From contig NZ_SSOD01000002.1 in the NCBI RefSeq assembly GCF_004801305.1, positions 186,001 to 250,000 of the forward strand: 64,000 nucleotides of DNA, read 5' to 3'. The stretch comes from Pseudothauera rhizosphaerae. Lineage in GTDB: Bacteria > Pseudomonadota > Gammaproteobacteria > Burkholderiales > Rhodocyclaceae. Made by a program: the position numbers and the translations under genes. The notes below the pieces were generated by a model. The model was given only the letters and a program-made list of their open reading frames with translations. It was not told the DNA's origin and did not search any database. The first letter of the stretch is position 1. Each line of letters starts with the position of its first letter. Positions 7,803-15,905 of this stretch are shown here, piece after piece.

Positions 7803-10607
7803 ATGGACACGCCGCCCGTCCCGGTCTCCGCCGAAGCCCTGCTCGCCAGCATAGACGCCCTGGCCGCCGAACTGCACGCGGGCGGACGGGCGGCCGCCGG
7901 TCTGGACAGCCGCTTCGACCGGGATCTCGGCTTCGACAGCCTCACCCGCGTGGAGCTGCTGGCCCGCGTGGAGCAGCGCTTCGGCGTGCGCCTGCCCGAC
8001 GACACGCTGAACATCGCCGAAACCCCGCGCCAGTTGTTCGAAGCGCTGCAGCGCTGTGGCGCCGCATCGCCTGCCGCTCCCCCGGCCCCGCCGCCCGTGG
8101 CCGTCTCCACCCCCACCGACGTCCAGCCGCCCGCCGCCGCGCGCACGCTGAACGAGGTGCTGCAGTGGCACACACAACGCCAGCCCGACCGCATCCACGT
8201 CCTGTTCCAGCATGACGACGAGCACGAGGAGCCGCTGAGCTACCGCACCCTGGCGCAAACCGCCGCTCACATCGGCACCGTCCTGCGCGCCCGCGGCGTG
8301 CGGCCCGGCGAATGCGTCGCGCTGATGCTGCCCTCGGGGCTGGATTTCTTCCGCTGCTTCCTCGGCATCCTGGAGGCGGGCGCGGTGCCGGTGCCGCTCT
8401 ACCCGCCGTCACGCCCGGCGCTGCTGGAAGACCACCTGCGCCGCCAGGCCGGCATCCTGCGCAACTGCGAAGCCGCGCTGCTGATCGCCTTCGACGCGGT
8501 GCGGCCGCTGGCACGCCTGCTGCGGGGCCTCACGCCCACGCTGCGCGACGTGCTCACGCCGGAAGAGCTGCAACAGGCGCCCGCCCCCGCCGGCATGGTG
8601 CCGGCCCCGCCGGCGCCCGGCGACCTGGCGCTGATCCAGTACACCTCCGGCTCCACCGGCGAGCCCAAGGGCGTGGCCCTCACCCATGCCAACCTGCTCG
8701 CCAACATCCGCGCCTGGGGCGAGGCCGTCCAACTGAAGGCCGACGACGTGTGCGTGAGCTGGCTGCCCCTCTACCACGACATGGGGCTGATCGGCGCCTG
8801 GCTGGGCGCGCTCTACCACGGCCTGCCGCTGGTGATGATGTCGCCGCTGGATTTCCTCGCCCGCCCGGAACGCTGGCTGTGGACCCTCCACCGCCACCGG
8901 GGCACGGTGACCGCCGCGCCCAACTTCGCCTTCGACCTGTGCGTGCGCCGCCTGGCCGGCCAGGAGCTGGCCGGGCTGGACCTGTCCTGCTGGCGCTTAG
9001 CCGCCAACGGCGCCGAGCCGGTCAACCCCGACACCCTGGAGCGCTTCGCCGCCGCCTTCGCCCCCTACGGCTTCCGCCGCGAAGCCCTGACGCCGGTGTA
9101 CGGGCTGGCCGAGTGCACCGTGGGCCTCGGCGTGCCGCCGCCCGGCCGTGGTCCGCGCATCGACCGCATCCGCCGCACGCCCTTCGCAGAGGCCGGGCGG
9201 GCCGAACCGGCCGGCCCCCAGGACGCCGACACCCTGCGCTTCGTGGCCTGCGGCCCACCCCTGTCCGGCCACGAGGTACGCGTGGTGGACGCCCGGGAGC
9301 GCCCCCTGGAGGAACGCCGCGTCGGCCTGCTGCACTTCCGCGGCCCCTCCGCCACGGACGGCTACTACCGCAACCCGGCCGCCAGCGCCGCCCTGTTCCA
9401 CGACGGCTGGCTCGATTCCGGCGACTATGCCTACCTCGCCGACGGGGAGATCTTCATCTGCGGGCGCGCCAAGGAACTGATCATCCGCGGCGGGCGCAAC
9501 CTCTACCCCTACGAGCTGGAACAGGCCGCGGGCGAACTGCCCGGCGTACGCAAGGGCTGCGTGGCGGCCTTCGGCATCGGCGACCCCGGCGCATCCGACG
9601 GCGAGCGCCTGATCGTTGTGGCCGAGACCCGCGAGACCGACCCCACGGCGCGGGCCGCGCTGACGCTGCACATCGCCGAACTGGCGAGCGAACTCATGGA
9701 GCTGCCGCCCGACGAGGTGGTGCTGGCACCGCCCCACACCATCCCCAAGACTTCCAGCGGCAAGGTGCGGCGCGCCGAACTGCGCACGCGCTATCTCGCC
9801 GGTACGCTGGCCCAGGCGCAGCGCGCGCCCTGGCTGCAGGTCCTGCGCCTGGCCGCGGCCGCCCTGCCCGGCCGGCTGCGGGCGGCGGGTGCCGCGGTGG
9901 CCGACCGCCTGCGCGGCTGGTGGGGCTGGGCCATGCTGGGCCTGCACCTGCCACCGGCCCTGGCCGCCCTGGCGCTGCTGCCACGGCTGGGGCAGCGCTG
10001 GGCGGTGTGCCGGCTGTTGGCGCGCTCCTGCCTGCGCCTGTCCGGCTACCACCTGCGCGTCGCCGGCCTGCAGCACCTGCCCCCCGGCCCCTGCGTGCTG
10101 CTCGCCAACCACGCCAGCTACCTGGACGGCATGATCCTGGCGGCCGCCCTGCCCCGGCCGGTGCGCTTCGTCGCCAAAGGCGAACTGACCGGACACCGCC
10201 TGCTCACCGCCTTCCTCACCCGGCTGGGAGCGCGCTTCGTCGAACGCCTGGACGCGCGCCGCAGCGTGGCCGATGCCCAGGCGCTGGCCGACAGCGCCCG
10301 CGAGGCGCCGCCGCTGATGTTCTTCGCCGAAGGCACTTTCGAGCGCGCGCCGGGCCTGCGCCTCTTCCGCCTGGGCGCCTTCCAGTCCGCCGCGCTGGCA
10401 GGCGTGCCGGTGGTGCCGGTGGCGCTGGCCGGCACCCGCGCGCTGATGCCCGATGGCGACTGGCGCCCCCATGCGGCGCGGCTGGCGGTCACCGTCTGCC
10501 CGCCGCTCACGCCCCAGGGCAGCAGTTGGCATGATCTGCTCGCCCTGCGCGACGCGGCCCGCGCCGCCATCGCCGAGCATTGCGGCGAGGCGATGGCGGG
10601 CGGATAG
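7803..10607 (+). CDS. ACP / fatty acyl-AMP ligase / PlsC-type acyltransferase fusion
   Basis: A 934-residue three-module enzyme. Residues about 10-80 form an acyl-carrier domain with the phosphopantetheine site DSL (Ser46). Residues about 125-690 are an AMP-forming ligase with P-loop YTSGSTGEPKG (about 280-290), LPLYHDMGLIG and the C-terminal lysine segment KTSSGKVRR, closest in feel to fatty acyl-AMP ligases. Residues about 700-934 are a lysophospholipid acyltransferase domain with NHASYLD (the H-x4-D catalytic pair, about 770) and FFAEGTF (about 840, where EGTR is usual). Inference: it activates a fatty acid, loads it on its own ACP, and passes it to a lysophospholipid or related acceptor at the membrane. 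E. coli Aas has the acyltransferase first and no ACP. It stands alone in its strand run. Confidence 0.88.
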   Translation: MDTPPVPVSAEALLASIDALAAELHAGGRAAAGLDSRFDRDLGFDSLTRVELLARVEQRFGVRLPDDTLNIAETPRQLFEALQRCGAASPAAPPAPPPVAVSTPTDVQPPAAARTLNEVLQWHTQRQPDRIHVLFQHDDEHEEPLSYRTLAQTAAHIGTVLRARGVRPGECVALMLPSGLDFFRCFLGILEAGAVPVPLYPPSRPALLEDHLRRQAGILRNCEAALLIAFDAVRPLARLLRGLTPTLRDVLTPEELQQAPAPAGMVPAPPAPGDLALIQYTSGSTGEPKGVALTHANLLANIRAWGEAVQLKADDVCVSWLPLYHDMGLIGAWLGALYHGLPLVMMSPLDFLARPERWLWTLHRHRGTVTAAPNFAFDLCVRRLAGQELAGLDLSCWRLAANGAEPVNPDTLERFAAAFAPYGFRREALTPVYGLAECTVGLGVPPPGRGPRIDRIRRTPFAEAGRAEPAGPQDADTLRFVACGPPLSGHEVRVVDARERPLEERRVGLLHFRGPSATDGYYRNPAASAALFHDGWLDSGDYAYLADGEIFICGRAKELIIRGGRNLYPYELEQAAGELPGVRKGCVAAFGIGDPGASDGERLIVVAETRETDPTARAALTLHIAELASELMELPPDEVVLAPPHTIPKTSSGKVRRAELRTRYLAGTLAQAQRAPWLQVLRLAAAALPGRLRAAGAAVADRLRGWWGWAMLGLHLPPALAALALLPRLGQRWAVCRLLARSCLRLSGYHLRVAGLQHLPPGPCVLLANHASYLDGMILAAALPRPVRFVAKGELTGHRLLTAFLTRLGARFVERLDARRSVADAQALADSAREAPPLMFFAEGTFERAPGLRLFRLGAFQSAALAGVPVVPVALAGTRALMPDGDWRPHAARLAVTVCPPLTPQGSSWHDLLALRDAARAAIAEHCGEAMAGG

Positions 10608-10628
10608 GCGGCCGGACATGGCCGCGCT

Positions 10629-12062
10629 TCACCCCTTGATGCACACCCGCGGCACCAGCCGCGCCACCTTTTCCGCCAGCCCGGCGTGGGCGGCCGCATC
10701 CACCACCGCGCCCACGTCCTTGTAGGCGAGCGGCGCCTCCTCGGCCACACCGCGGAAGCTCGGGCTGCGGATCAGGATGCCGCGGGCGGCCAGCTCGTCC
10801 ACCACGTTGCGCCCGTGCCAGCGGCGCAGCGCCTCGTGGCGGCTCATGGCGCGCCCCGCCCCGTGGCAGGCGGAGCCGAAGGCGCGCTCCCCGGTGCCGG
10901 CGGCGCCGGCGAGCACCCAGGAGGACGTGCCCATGCTGCCGCCGATCAGCACCGGCTGGCCGGCCTGGCGGTATTCCGGCGGCAGCTCGGCGTGGCCCGG
11001 GCCGAAGGCGCGGGTGGCGCCCTTGCGGTGCACGAACAGGCGGCGGCGCCCGTCGCCGACGCGATGGGTCTCTTCCTTGCAGGTGTTGTGGGACACGTCG
11101 TAGAGCAGCGGCAGGCGGGCCTGGGGGAAGAGCTCGGCGAAGGCCTCCCGCGCCAGATGGGTGAGGATCTGCCGGTTGGCCAGCGCGCAGTTGATGCCGG
11201 CCCGCATGGCGCCGAGATAGCGCTGGCCGAGGGCGGACTTCAGCGGTGCGCAGGCCAGTTCCCGGTCCGGCAGATCGATGCCGGCCTCCTGGGCGGCGAT
11301 GACCATCTCCCGCAGGTAGTCGGTGCCGATCTGGTGGCCCAGACCGCGCGAACCGCAGTGGATGCTGACCACCACCTCGCCCGCGGCCAGGCCATAGGTC
11401 TCGGCGAGCGCCGCGTCGAACACCTCGTCCACCACCTGCACCTCCAGGTAGTGGTTGCCGGAACCCAGGGTGCCCATCTCGTCGCGCTGGCGGCGCTTGG
11501 CCATGTCGGACACGGCCGCCGGGTCCGCGCCGGCCATGCAGCCGCCCTCCTCGATGTGTGCCAGGTCCGCCACGCTGCCGTAGCCTTCCGCCACCGCCCA
11601 GCGCGCGCCGCCCCGCAGCATGGCGTCCATGCCCGCCGCCGACAGGCGCAGCGCGCCGGTGCTGCCGACACCGGCCGGGATGCGCGCGTAGAGCAGATCG
11701 GCCAGGCGCTGCTTGTCCGCTTCCAGTTCGGCGGCCGTGAGGCCGGTGTGCAGCAGGCGCACGCCGCAGGAGATATCGAAGCCCACGCCACCGGCCGACA
11801 CCACGCCGCCCTCGTCCGCGTCGAAGGCCGCCACGCCGCCGATGGGAAAGCCGTAGCCCCAGTGGGCGTCGGGCATCGCGTAGGCGGCATCCACGATGCC
11901 CGGCAGGCTGGCGACGTTGGCGAGCTGTTCGCCGACCTTGTCGTCCATCGCCTCGATCAACGCGCGGGAGCCGAACACCACGCCGGGCACGCGCATCCGC
12001 CCGCTCGCGGGCAGCTCCCATTCGAAGGGTCCGCGCTGGCGGAATCTGCCGGGTTCCATCAT
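10629..12062 (-). CDS. rtcB: RNA-splicing ligase RtcB
   Basis: A 477-residue RtcB-family ligase that joins 2',3'-cyclic phosphate or 3'-phosphate RNA ends to 5'-OH ends using GTP and Mn2+. Metal-binding and active-site blocks are visible: MPDAHWGYGFPIGG, GGVGFDISCGVRLL (the Asp/Cys metal ligands), SIHCGSRGLGHQ, DVSHNTCKEE, and HRKGATRAFGPGH with the histidine region that is guanylylated in studied enzymes. The length and order are normal. It starts 6 nt after the archease stop, so the two form an operon with archease first. No RtcR-type sigma54 regulator is visible in the window. Confidence 0.96.
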   Translation of the reverse strand: MMEPGRFRQRGPFEWELPASGRMRVPGVVFGSRALIEAMDDKVGEQLANVASLPGIVDAAYAMPDAHWGYGFPIGGVAAFDADEGGVVSAGGVGFDISCGVRLLHTGLTAAELEADKQRLADLLYARIPAGVGSTGALRLSAAGMDAMLRGGARWAVAEGYGSVADLAHIEEGGCMAGADPAAVSDMAKRRQRDEMGTLGSGNHYLEVQVVDEVFDAALAETYGLAAGEVVVSIHCGSRGLGHQIGTDYLREMVIAAQEAGIDLPDRELACAPLKSALGQRYLGAMRAGINCALANRQILTHLAREAFAELFPQARLPLLYDVSHNTCKEETHRVGDGRRRLFVHRKGATRAFGPGHAELPPEYRQAGQPVLIGGSMGTSSWVLAGAAGTGERAFGSACHGAGRAMSRHEALRRWHGRNVVDELAARGILIRSPSFRGVAEEAPLAYKDVGAVVDAAAHAGLAEKVARLVPRVCIKG

Positions 12063-12068
12063 CGTTCC

Positions 12069-12482
12069 TCACACATCCACGACGCACTGGGCGAGCCACT
12101 GCCCGTCGGGCCGTTGCCCGACCTTCAGTTCGCAGAAGGACGCCCCCTTGACCTCGGCCGCGGGCCGGTGGCGGACCACCTCCACCGCTTCGCCCCAGGC
12201 CGTCGCGCGCAGGCGGTTGCCGGCCATCTCCACCTCGAAGCGGGAGAACAGCATGCGCCGCGTGGCCATCTCGAACACCAGCGCGTTGAGCCAATCCACC
12301 AGCAGCAGCTCCGGATCGGGCGCCGCGCAGGCGATCGCCACCGACTCCCGCGCCGCCACCGTGGCCGGATCGCAGATCACCGCGGTCAACGCCTGCGCCG
12401 CGCCGGCGAAGGCCTCAGCCGGGGTCGCCCCGATGCCGCGCACGCCCACGTCGGCCTCGTGCGCGAAGGTCTGCCACGCCAT
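12069..12482 (-). CDS. Archease (RtcB activator)
   Basis: A 137-residue archease-family protein. It begins TFAHEADVGVRGIGATPAEAF, matching the HxAD(I/V)G start of the family. It continues with LLVDWLNALVFEMATRR, which is conserved in archeases, and ends in an acidic VVDV tail of the kind that contributes a metal-binding Asp. Archease stimulates RtcB guanylylation and multiple turnover. The immediately downstream rtcB supports the call. It starts 92 nt from the divergent 92-residue acidic protein gene, so the promoter should lie in that gap. Confidence 0.93.
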   Translation of the reverse strand: MAWQTFAHEADVGVRGIGATPAEAFAGAAQALTAVICDPATVAARESVAIACAAPDPELLLVDWLNALVFEMATRRMLFSRFEVEMAGNRLRATAWGEAVEVVRHRPAAEVKGASFCELKVGQRPDGQWLAQCVVDV

Positions 12483-12574
12483 CCATCCTCCCTGCCGCGT
12501 CGAATACTGCCGGGGCGGCGGCCGCGGCCCCGTCTATCCTTAATGTAGACGCTGCGCCACGAGAGGAGAGGACC

Positions 12575-12853
12575 ATGTCATCCGTGATTCCGCAAACCCC
12601 GGCCAACTACGACAGCACCCGCGTCATCGAGCGGCCCGACGGCTTCTACTGGCAGGACAGGGACAGCGGCGAGGAATTCGGCCCCTTCGCCACCCTGCTC
12701 GAAGCGGTCGCCGACATGGAAGCCGTGGGCAACGGCGTCGAGGTGGGCGAAAGCCTGGAGGAAGCCGAGGACGAAGTGGGCATCGCCGACTGGATCGACC
12801 CGGACACCGGCCTGCCCGCCGAAGGCGGCGTGCCGCGCACCGAGGATCACTGA
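12575..12853 (+). CDS. Small acidic hypothetical protein
   Basis: A 92-residue, strongly acidic protein that I do not recognise as a named family. The N-terminal half has a compact motif-like run (TRVIERPDGFYWQDRDSGEE, then FGPFATLLEAVADM) reminiscent of small beta-rich DUF proteins. The C-terminal half is Glu/Asp-rich (ESLEEAEDEVG, DWIDPDTGLPAEGG). A good ribosome site (GAGGAGAGG) precedes the ATG. The gene overlaps the 3' end of the convergent DUF3175 gene by 7 nt. No membrane segment or signal peptide is visible, so it is probably cytoplasmic. Confidence 0.75.
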   Translation: MSSVIPQTPANYDSTRVIERPDGFYWQDRDSGEEFGPFATLLEAVADMEAVGNGVEVGESLEEAEDEVGIADWIDPDTGLPAEGGVPRTEDH

Positions 12854-13131
12854 GGGGTCCGGCCGTAGAGCGCCCGCAGTTCCGCCTTGGCGGCCTCCAG
12901 GCAGCGCCGCCGTTCATCCGGCAGCATGCGGCCGGCGCGGTTGATGTAAAAGCACAGCATAGACATGGCCGAGCGGAAGGGATCGGCCTTGCGGGTGCGG
13001 CTGGCCTCGGCGGAGCGCTGCAGCGAAAGGGCGATCTCCCGCGGATCGGCCAGCGTGAACACGCCGGGTTCGAGATCGAGGGCGTGGCTGGTGGCGGTGA
13101 CCTGCTGCGACCAGCGCTTGGGCTTTTCCAT
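12847..13131 (-). CDS. DUF3175 domain protein
   Basis: A small basic protein (94 aa from the ATG at 13131; an ATG at 13146 would add five residues). The segments KPKRWSQQVTATSHALDLE, GVFTLADPREIALSLQRSAE and KADPFRSAMSMLCFYINRAG match my memory of the DUF3175 family, which is widespread in soil and water proteobacteria and has no established function. It has no signal peptide or membrane helix. It lies 29 nt downstream of the ParE toxin gene, which could be cotranscribed, but no functional link is evident. Confidence 0.8.
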   Translation of the reverse strand: MEKPKRWSQQVTATSHALDLEPGVFTLADPREIALSLQRSAEASRTRKADPFRSAMSMLCFYINRAGRMLPDERRRCLEAAKAELRALYGRTPQ

Positions 13132-13160
13132 CGCGGTCGCGGGCACTGCCGGGCAGGAGG

Positions 13161-13502
13161 CTAGGCGCCCAGGAGTCTGCGCGCCAGCAGGGACTGCATG
13201 TCCCTGCGTCCGTCGGCAATCAGGTAGATGACGACCTGGCTGCCTGCGACCCGGTAGATCACGCGATAGGGCTTGAACGCGGTCTGCCTGTACTCCTTGA
13301 TGCCCAGCGCAACCAGTTCCCGAGGATAGCTCCCGCGTTCCGGGAAACGCGACAGGCTCTCCACGACTTCCATCAACTGGTCCAACACGTGATTGGCGTT
13401 GGCCACGCAGTCGAACTCGGCGATGTGGTCGTGGATGGACTCCAGGTCCTGTTCCGCCCCCTCGGTGAGGAGAACTTCAAACCTGGAAGGCTTGCCGGCC
13501 AT
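13161..13502 (-). CDS. ParE/RelE-superfamily toxin
   Basis: A 113-residue toxin-like protein. Supporting segments are VLLTEGAEQDLESIHDHIAE, FPERGSYPREL, YRQTAFKPYRVIYRV and VVIYLIADGRRDMQSLL, which follow the ParE/RelE order (N-terminal helices, then an Arg-rich beta-sheet with a C-terminal DGRRD). I prefer the ATG at 13500-13502, overlapping the antitoxin TGA as TGATG; a TTG one codon upstream is possible. ParE members inhibit gyrase and RelE members cut mRNA. The long N-terminal helical pair and DGRRD tail favour ParE, but this is not decisive. Confidence 0.88.
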   Translation of the reverse strand: MAGKPSRFEVLLTEGAEQDLESIHDHIAEFDCVANANHVLDQLMEVVESLSRFPERGSYPRELVALGIKEYRQTAFKPYRVIYRVAGSQVVIYLIADGRRDMQSLLARRLLGA

Positions 13503-13777
13503 CAAGCCTTTACACGCTTGGCACGCAGACGGGCCACGACGTCGGCCACCGGTTTGACCTTGCCCGCCGCGACATCCTCATTGCCAAGCGCCAGAATCTT
13601 CAGCAACGCCAATGTTTCCTGGGTTTCCTCGAACGAAGCCACGTCCTGCAGGACGGCCTTCGCTTCGCCGTTCTGCGTGATCACCAGCGGCTCGCGCTGC
13701 TCCGCGAGCTGCGCCAGCACCTCGGCCGCATTGGCCTTGAGATAGCTGATCGGTTTGACCTGGGTTGAGTAGCGCAT
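13502..13777 (-). CDS. Phd/YefM-type antitoxin
   Basis: A 91-residue antitoxin. The N-terminal YSTQVKPISYLKANAAEVL and REPLVITQNGEAKAVLQDV form the typical Phd/YefM DNA-binding fold. The C-terminal half (ALGNEDVAAGKVKPVADVVA) is the disordered-to-helical toxin-binding part. It is first in the operon and its stop overlaps the toxin start, the usual TA arrangement. Such antitoxins autorepress; the 66-nt gap upstream, next to the sirtuin stop, should contain promoter and operator, but I see no clear palindrome. Confidence 0.9.
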   Translation of the reverse strand: MRYSTQVKPISYLKANAAEVLAQLAEQREPLVITQNGEAKAVLQDVASFEETQETLALLKILALGNEDVAAGKVKPVADVVARLRAKRVKA

Positions 13778-13843
13778 GGCCGTGCTCTCGATATGCAGAC
13801 CGGACTGAATCTAGTCCTTTTACGGTCTCACCACAAGCCGGGA

Positions 13844-14665
13844 TCAAAGCAGACCGGCGATGGCCTGCAGGCCGGCAAGCCCGTCCATGGGCAAGGCCAC
13901 CTGATCGCGACCCTGCACCGGCCAGTCCCGCGGGTTGATGCGGATCAGCGGGCAGCGCTGGCTTTCGCCGAAATGGCGCACCGACGGGGCGGTGAGGCCG
14001 GCCCCGATCTCGATCACCACCGGCCGCCCGGCCTCCTGCCGCCAGCGCCGGAAGCGCTGCTGCTGCGCGTAGGAGCGCGTGTCCACCCAGCCCCAGTCGC
14101 CGAACATGAGGATGTTGGGCCGCGCGAGCGTGCCGCACAGCGGGCACTCCGGCAGGGGCGAGACGAGGCGGCAATCCTCTTCGCCGATCACCGGCCGCAG
14201 ATCGTCCGCGGACCAGATGTACCCGCCGCAGGTATGCAGGCACTGCAGGTGATGGATGGAGCCGTGGCACTCCACGATGCGCGCCTCGTCGAAGCCGGCC
14301 TGCTGGAACTGGCCGTCCACGTTGCTGGTGAACACGAAGGCCCCGTGGGGAAGCCGGGCGGCGAGGTCGAGCAGGACGCGGAAGCCCTCGTGGGGCACCG
14401 TCTGCCGGTAGAGATTCAGCCGATGGCCGTAGAAGCCCCAGGCGAGACGGGGATCGTCCTCGAAGGCCTGCGGGTTGGCGATCTCCTCGAAGCACAGCCG
14501 CGCCCGCCCCAGGGCCGGATAGGCGTTCCAGAACCCCTCCGGCCCGCGGAAGTCCGGCAGGCCGGAATCGACACCCATGCCCGCGCCGGCAGTGACGATG
14601 AGGGCGTCGGCGCCGGCGATCAGGTCGGCGGCGCGCTGGGCTGCGGAGCGTAGAGCATCATCCAT
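13844..14665 (-). CDS. SIR2-family NAD-dependent protein deacylase
   Basis: A 273-residue sirtuin. The NAD-binding motif GAGMGVDSGLPDFRG lies at residues 27-41, TSNVD at 113-117 and the catalytic base His at 134 (ECHGS). A zinc ribbon is formed by Cys142, Cys146, Cys174 and Cys177. The last segment (VIEIGAGLTAPSVRHFGE) is less canonical than in CobB. Sirtuins remove acyl groups from lysines while consuming NAD; the substrates here are unknown. It lies between the antitoxin gene and a tRNA-Ala on the same strand. Confidence 0.92.
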   Translation of the reverse strand: MDDALRSAAQRAADLIAGADALIVTAGAGMGVDSGLPDFRGPEGFWNAYPALGRARLCFEEIANPQAFEDDPRLAWGFYGHRLNLYRQTVPHEGFRVLLDLAARLPHGAFVFTSNVDGQFQQAGFDEARIVECHGSIHHLQCLHTCGGYIWSADDLRPVIGEEDCRLVSPLPECPLCGTLARPNILMFGDWGWVDTRSYAQQQRFRRWRQEAGRPVVIEIGAGLTAPSVRHFGESQRCPLIRINPRDWPVQGRDQVALPMDGLAGLQAIAGLL

Positions 14666-14688
14666 GGGTTGTGCTCCCTGCAGACGTG

Positions 14689-14715
14689 AAAAAGCCCGGA
14701 ACGCGTCCGGGCTTT
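14689..14715 (-). terminator. Rho-independent terminator after tRNA-Ala
   Basis: On the minus strand the sequence AAAGCCCGGA-CGCG-TTCCGGGCTTTTT forms a strong GC stem with a T run, 7 nt past the tRNA CCA end. The plus-strand copy also carries a short T run, so it may work weakly in both directions. Confidence 0.85.
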
Positions 14716-14721
14716 AGTGTC

Positions 14722-14797
14722 TGGTGGACCGAAGGAGGATCGAACTCCCGACCTCTGCATTGCGAACGCAGCGCTCTCCCAGCTGAGCTATCGGCCC
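14722..14797 (-). tRNA. tRNA-Ala (anticodon CGC)
   Basis: A 76-nt cloverleaf with encoded CCA. The acceptor stem GGGCCGA pairs with TCGGTCC (one G-U), the D arm is GCTC/GAGC, and the anticodon arm CTGCG/TGCAG closes the loop TTCGCAA, giving anticodon CGC (codon GCG). The T arm is GGGAG/CTCCT with loop TTCGATC. The isoacceptor fits the high use of GCG in this GC-rich genome. Confidence 0.95.
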
Positions 14798-14858
14798 TTA
14801 GAGGGGGCGAATTATAGCCACGCCCCCGGTGCTTGGGAAGCCCCTTTTCTTCCCTGCT

Positions 14859-15905
14859 TCAGGTCTCGTCCGCCTCGCCGGAGCCGGCCGCAGCGCGGCC
14901 GAGGCGGTCGGTGACGGCGGCCCAGGCGGGGTCGGCGGGCGGGGTTTCCACGAGGATGAAGTCGGCCCCCAGGGCGTCCAGCGCCCGCAGCCGGGCGTAG
15001 AGGGCGTGGGCGTAGGCGGCCGGATCGGCGCCGACGGCGATCCAGGTGAGGCGGCTGTCGCCGGGGTCCGGACAGGCGTGGGCGAGCACGGCGACGCGGC
15101 TGCCTTCGGCGGCGAGTTCGGCCGCCTCCTCCACCAGCAGGGCGGCGGGCAGCAGACGCAGCGGGGTGGCGGGGGCGTAGTGGGCGGCCAGTGAGCCGGA
15201 GACGCGGGGGGCGGCGGGCTCTTCTGTCCATTCGGCCGCGGCCGGCTCGGCGCGCACCTTCGGTGGGCGGCCGAGGACGCGGGTGATGGCGTCCGCGGTG
15301 ATGGCGCCGGGGCGCAGGATTTCCGGCTCGCCGCGGGAGCAGTCCACGATGCTGGATTCGATGCCGACGGCGCAGGGGCCGCCGTCCAGCACCAGGGCCA
15401 CCTTGTCGCCCAGTTCCTGCTGCACGTGGGCGGCGGTGGTGGGGCTGATGCGGCCGAAGCGGTTGGCGCTGGGGGCGGCCAGCCCGCCGCCGAATTCCTG
15501 CAGCAGGGCGAGCGCGATGGAGTGGGACGGCACGCGCACCCCCACCGTGTCCTGCCCGCCGGTGACTTCATCCGGCACGCCCGCCGCGCGGGGGAGGATC
15601 AGCGTCAGCGGGCCGGGCCAGAAGGCGCGGGCCAGTTCGGCGGCGTCCTTCGAAATGTCGGCCGCCCAGCGCGGCAACTGGTCGGCGGAGGACAGATGCA
15701 CGATCAGCGGATGATCGGCGGGGCGTTCCTTGGCGGCGAATATCTTGCGCACGGCCTCCGGGTTGCGGGCATCGGCCGCGAGGCCGTAGACCGTCTCGGT
15801 CGGCATGCCGACGATGTCGCCGGCGCGCAGCAGTTGGGCCGCCTGCCGGATGGCGGTCAGCGTGGCGGGCGCGATGGTGCCGCGCGGAGGCAGGCGGGTA
15901 CTCAT
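14859..15905 (-). CDS. L-threonylcarbamoyladenylate synthase (Sua5/YrdC/TsaC type)
   Basis: A 348-residue two-domain enzyme that makes threonylcarbamoyl-AMP for the t6A37 modification of ANN-decoding tRNAs. The YrdC domain shows [14 protein letters not shown] (33-46) and [13 protein letters not shown] (59-71), and the middle block [12 protein letters not shown]. The C-terminal Sua5 domain occupies roughly 220-348. The ATG at 15903-15905 gives the normal Sua5 length; the open frame continues upstream but overlaps purK completely. It overlaps the purK stop by 4 nt, forming the end of a purE-purK-sua5 run. Confidence 0.93.
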   Translation of the reverse strand: MSTRLPPRGTIAPATLTAIRQAAQLLRAGDIVGMPTETVYGLAADARNPEAVRKIFAAKERPADHPLIVHLSSADQLPRWAADISKDAAELARAFWPGPLTLILPRAAGVPDEVTGGQDTVGVRVPSHSIALALLQEFGGGLAAPSANRFGRISPTTAAHVQQELGDKVALVLDGGPCAVGIESSIVDCSRGEPEILRPGAITADAITRVLGRPPKVRAEPAAAEWTEEPAAPRVSGSLAAHYAPATPLRLLPAALLVEEAAELAAEGSRVAVLAHACPDPGDSRLTWIAVGADPAAYAHALYARLRALDALGADFILVETPPADPAWAAVTDRLGRAAAGSGEADET

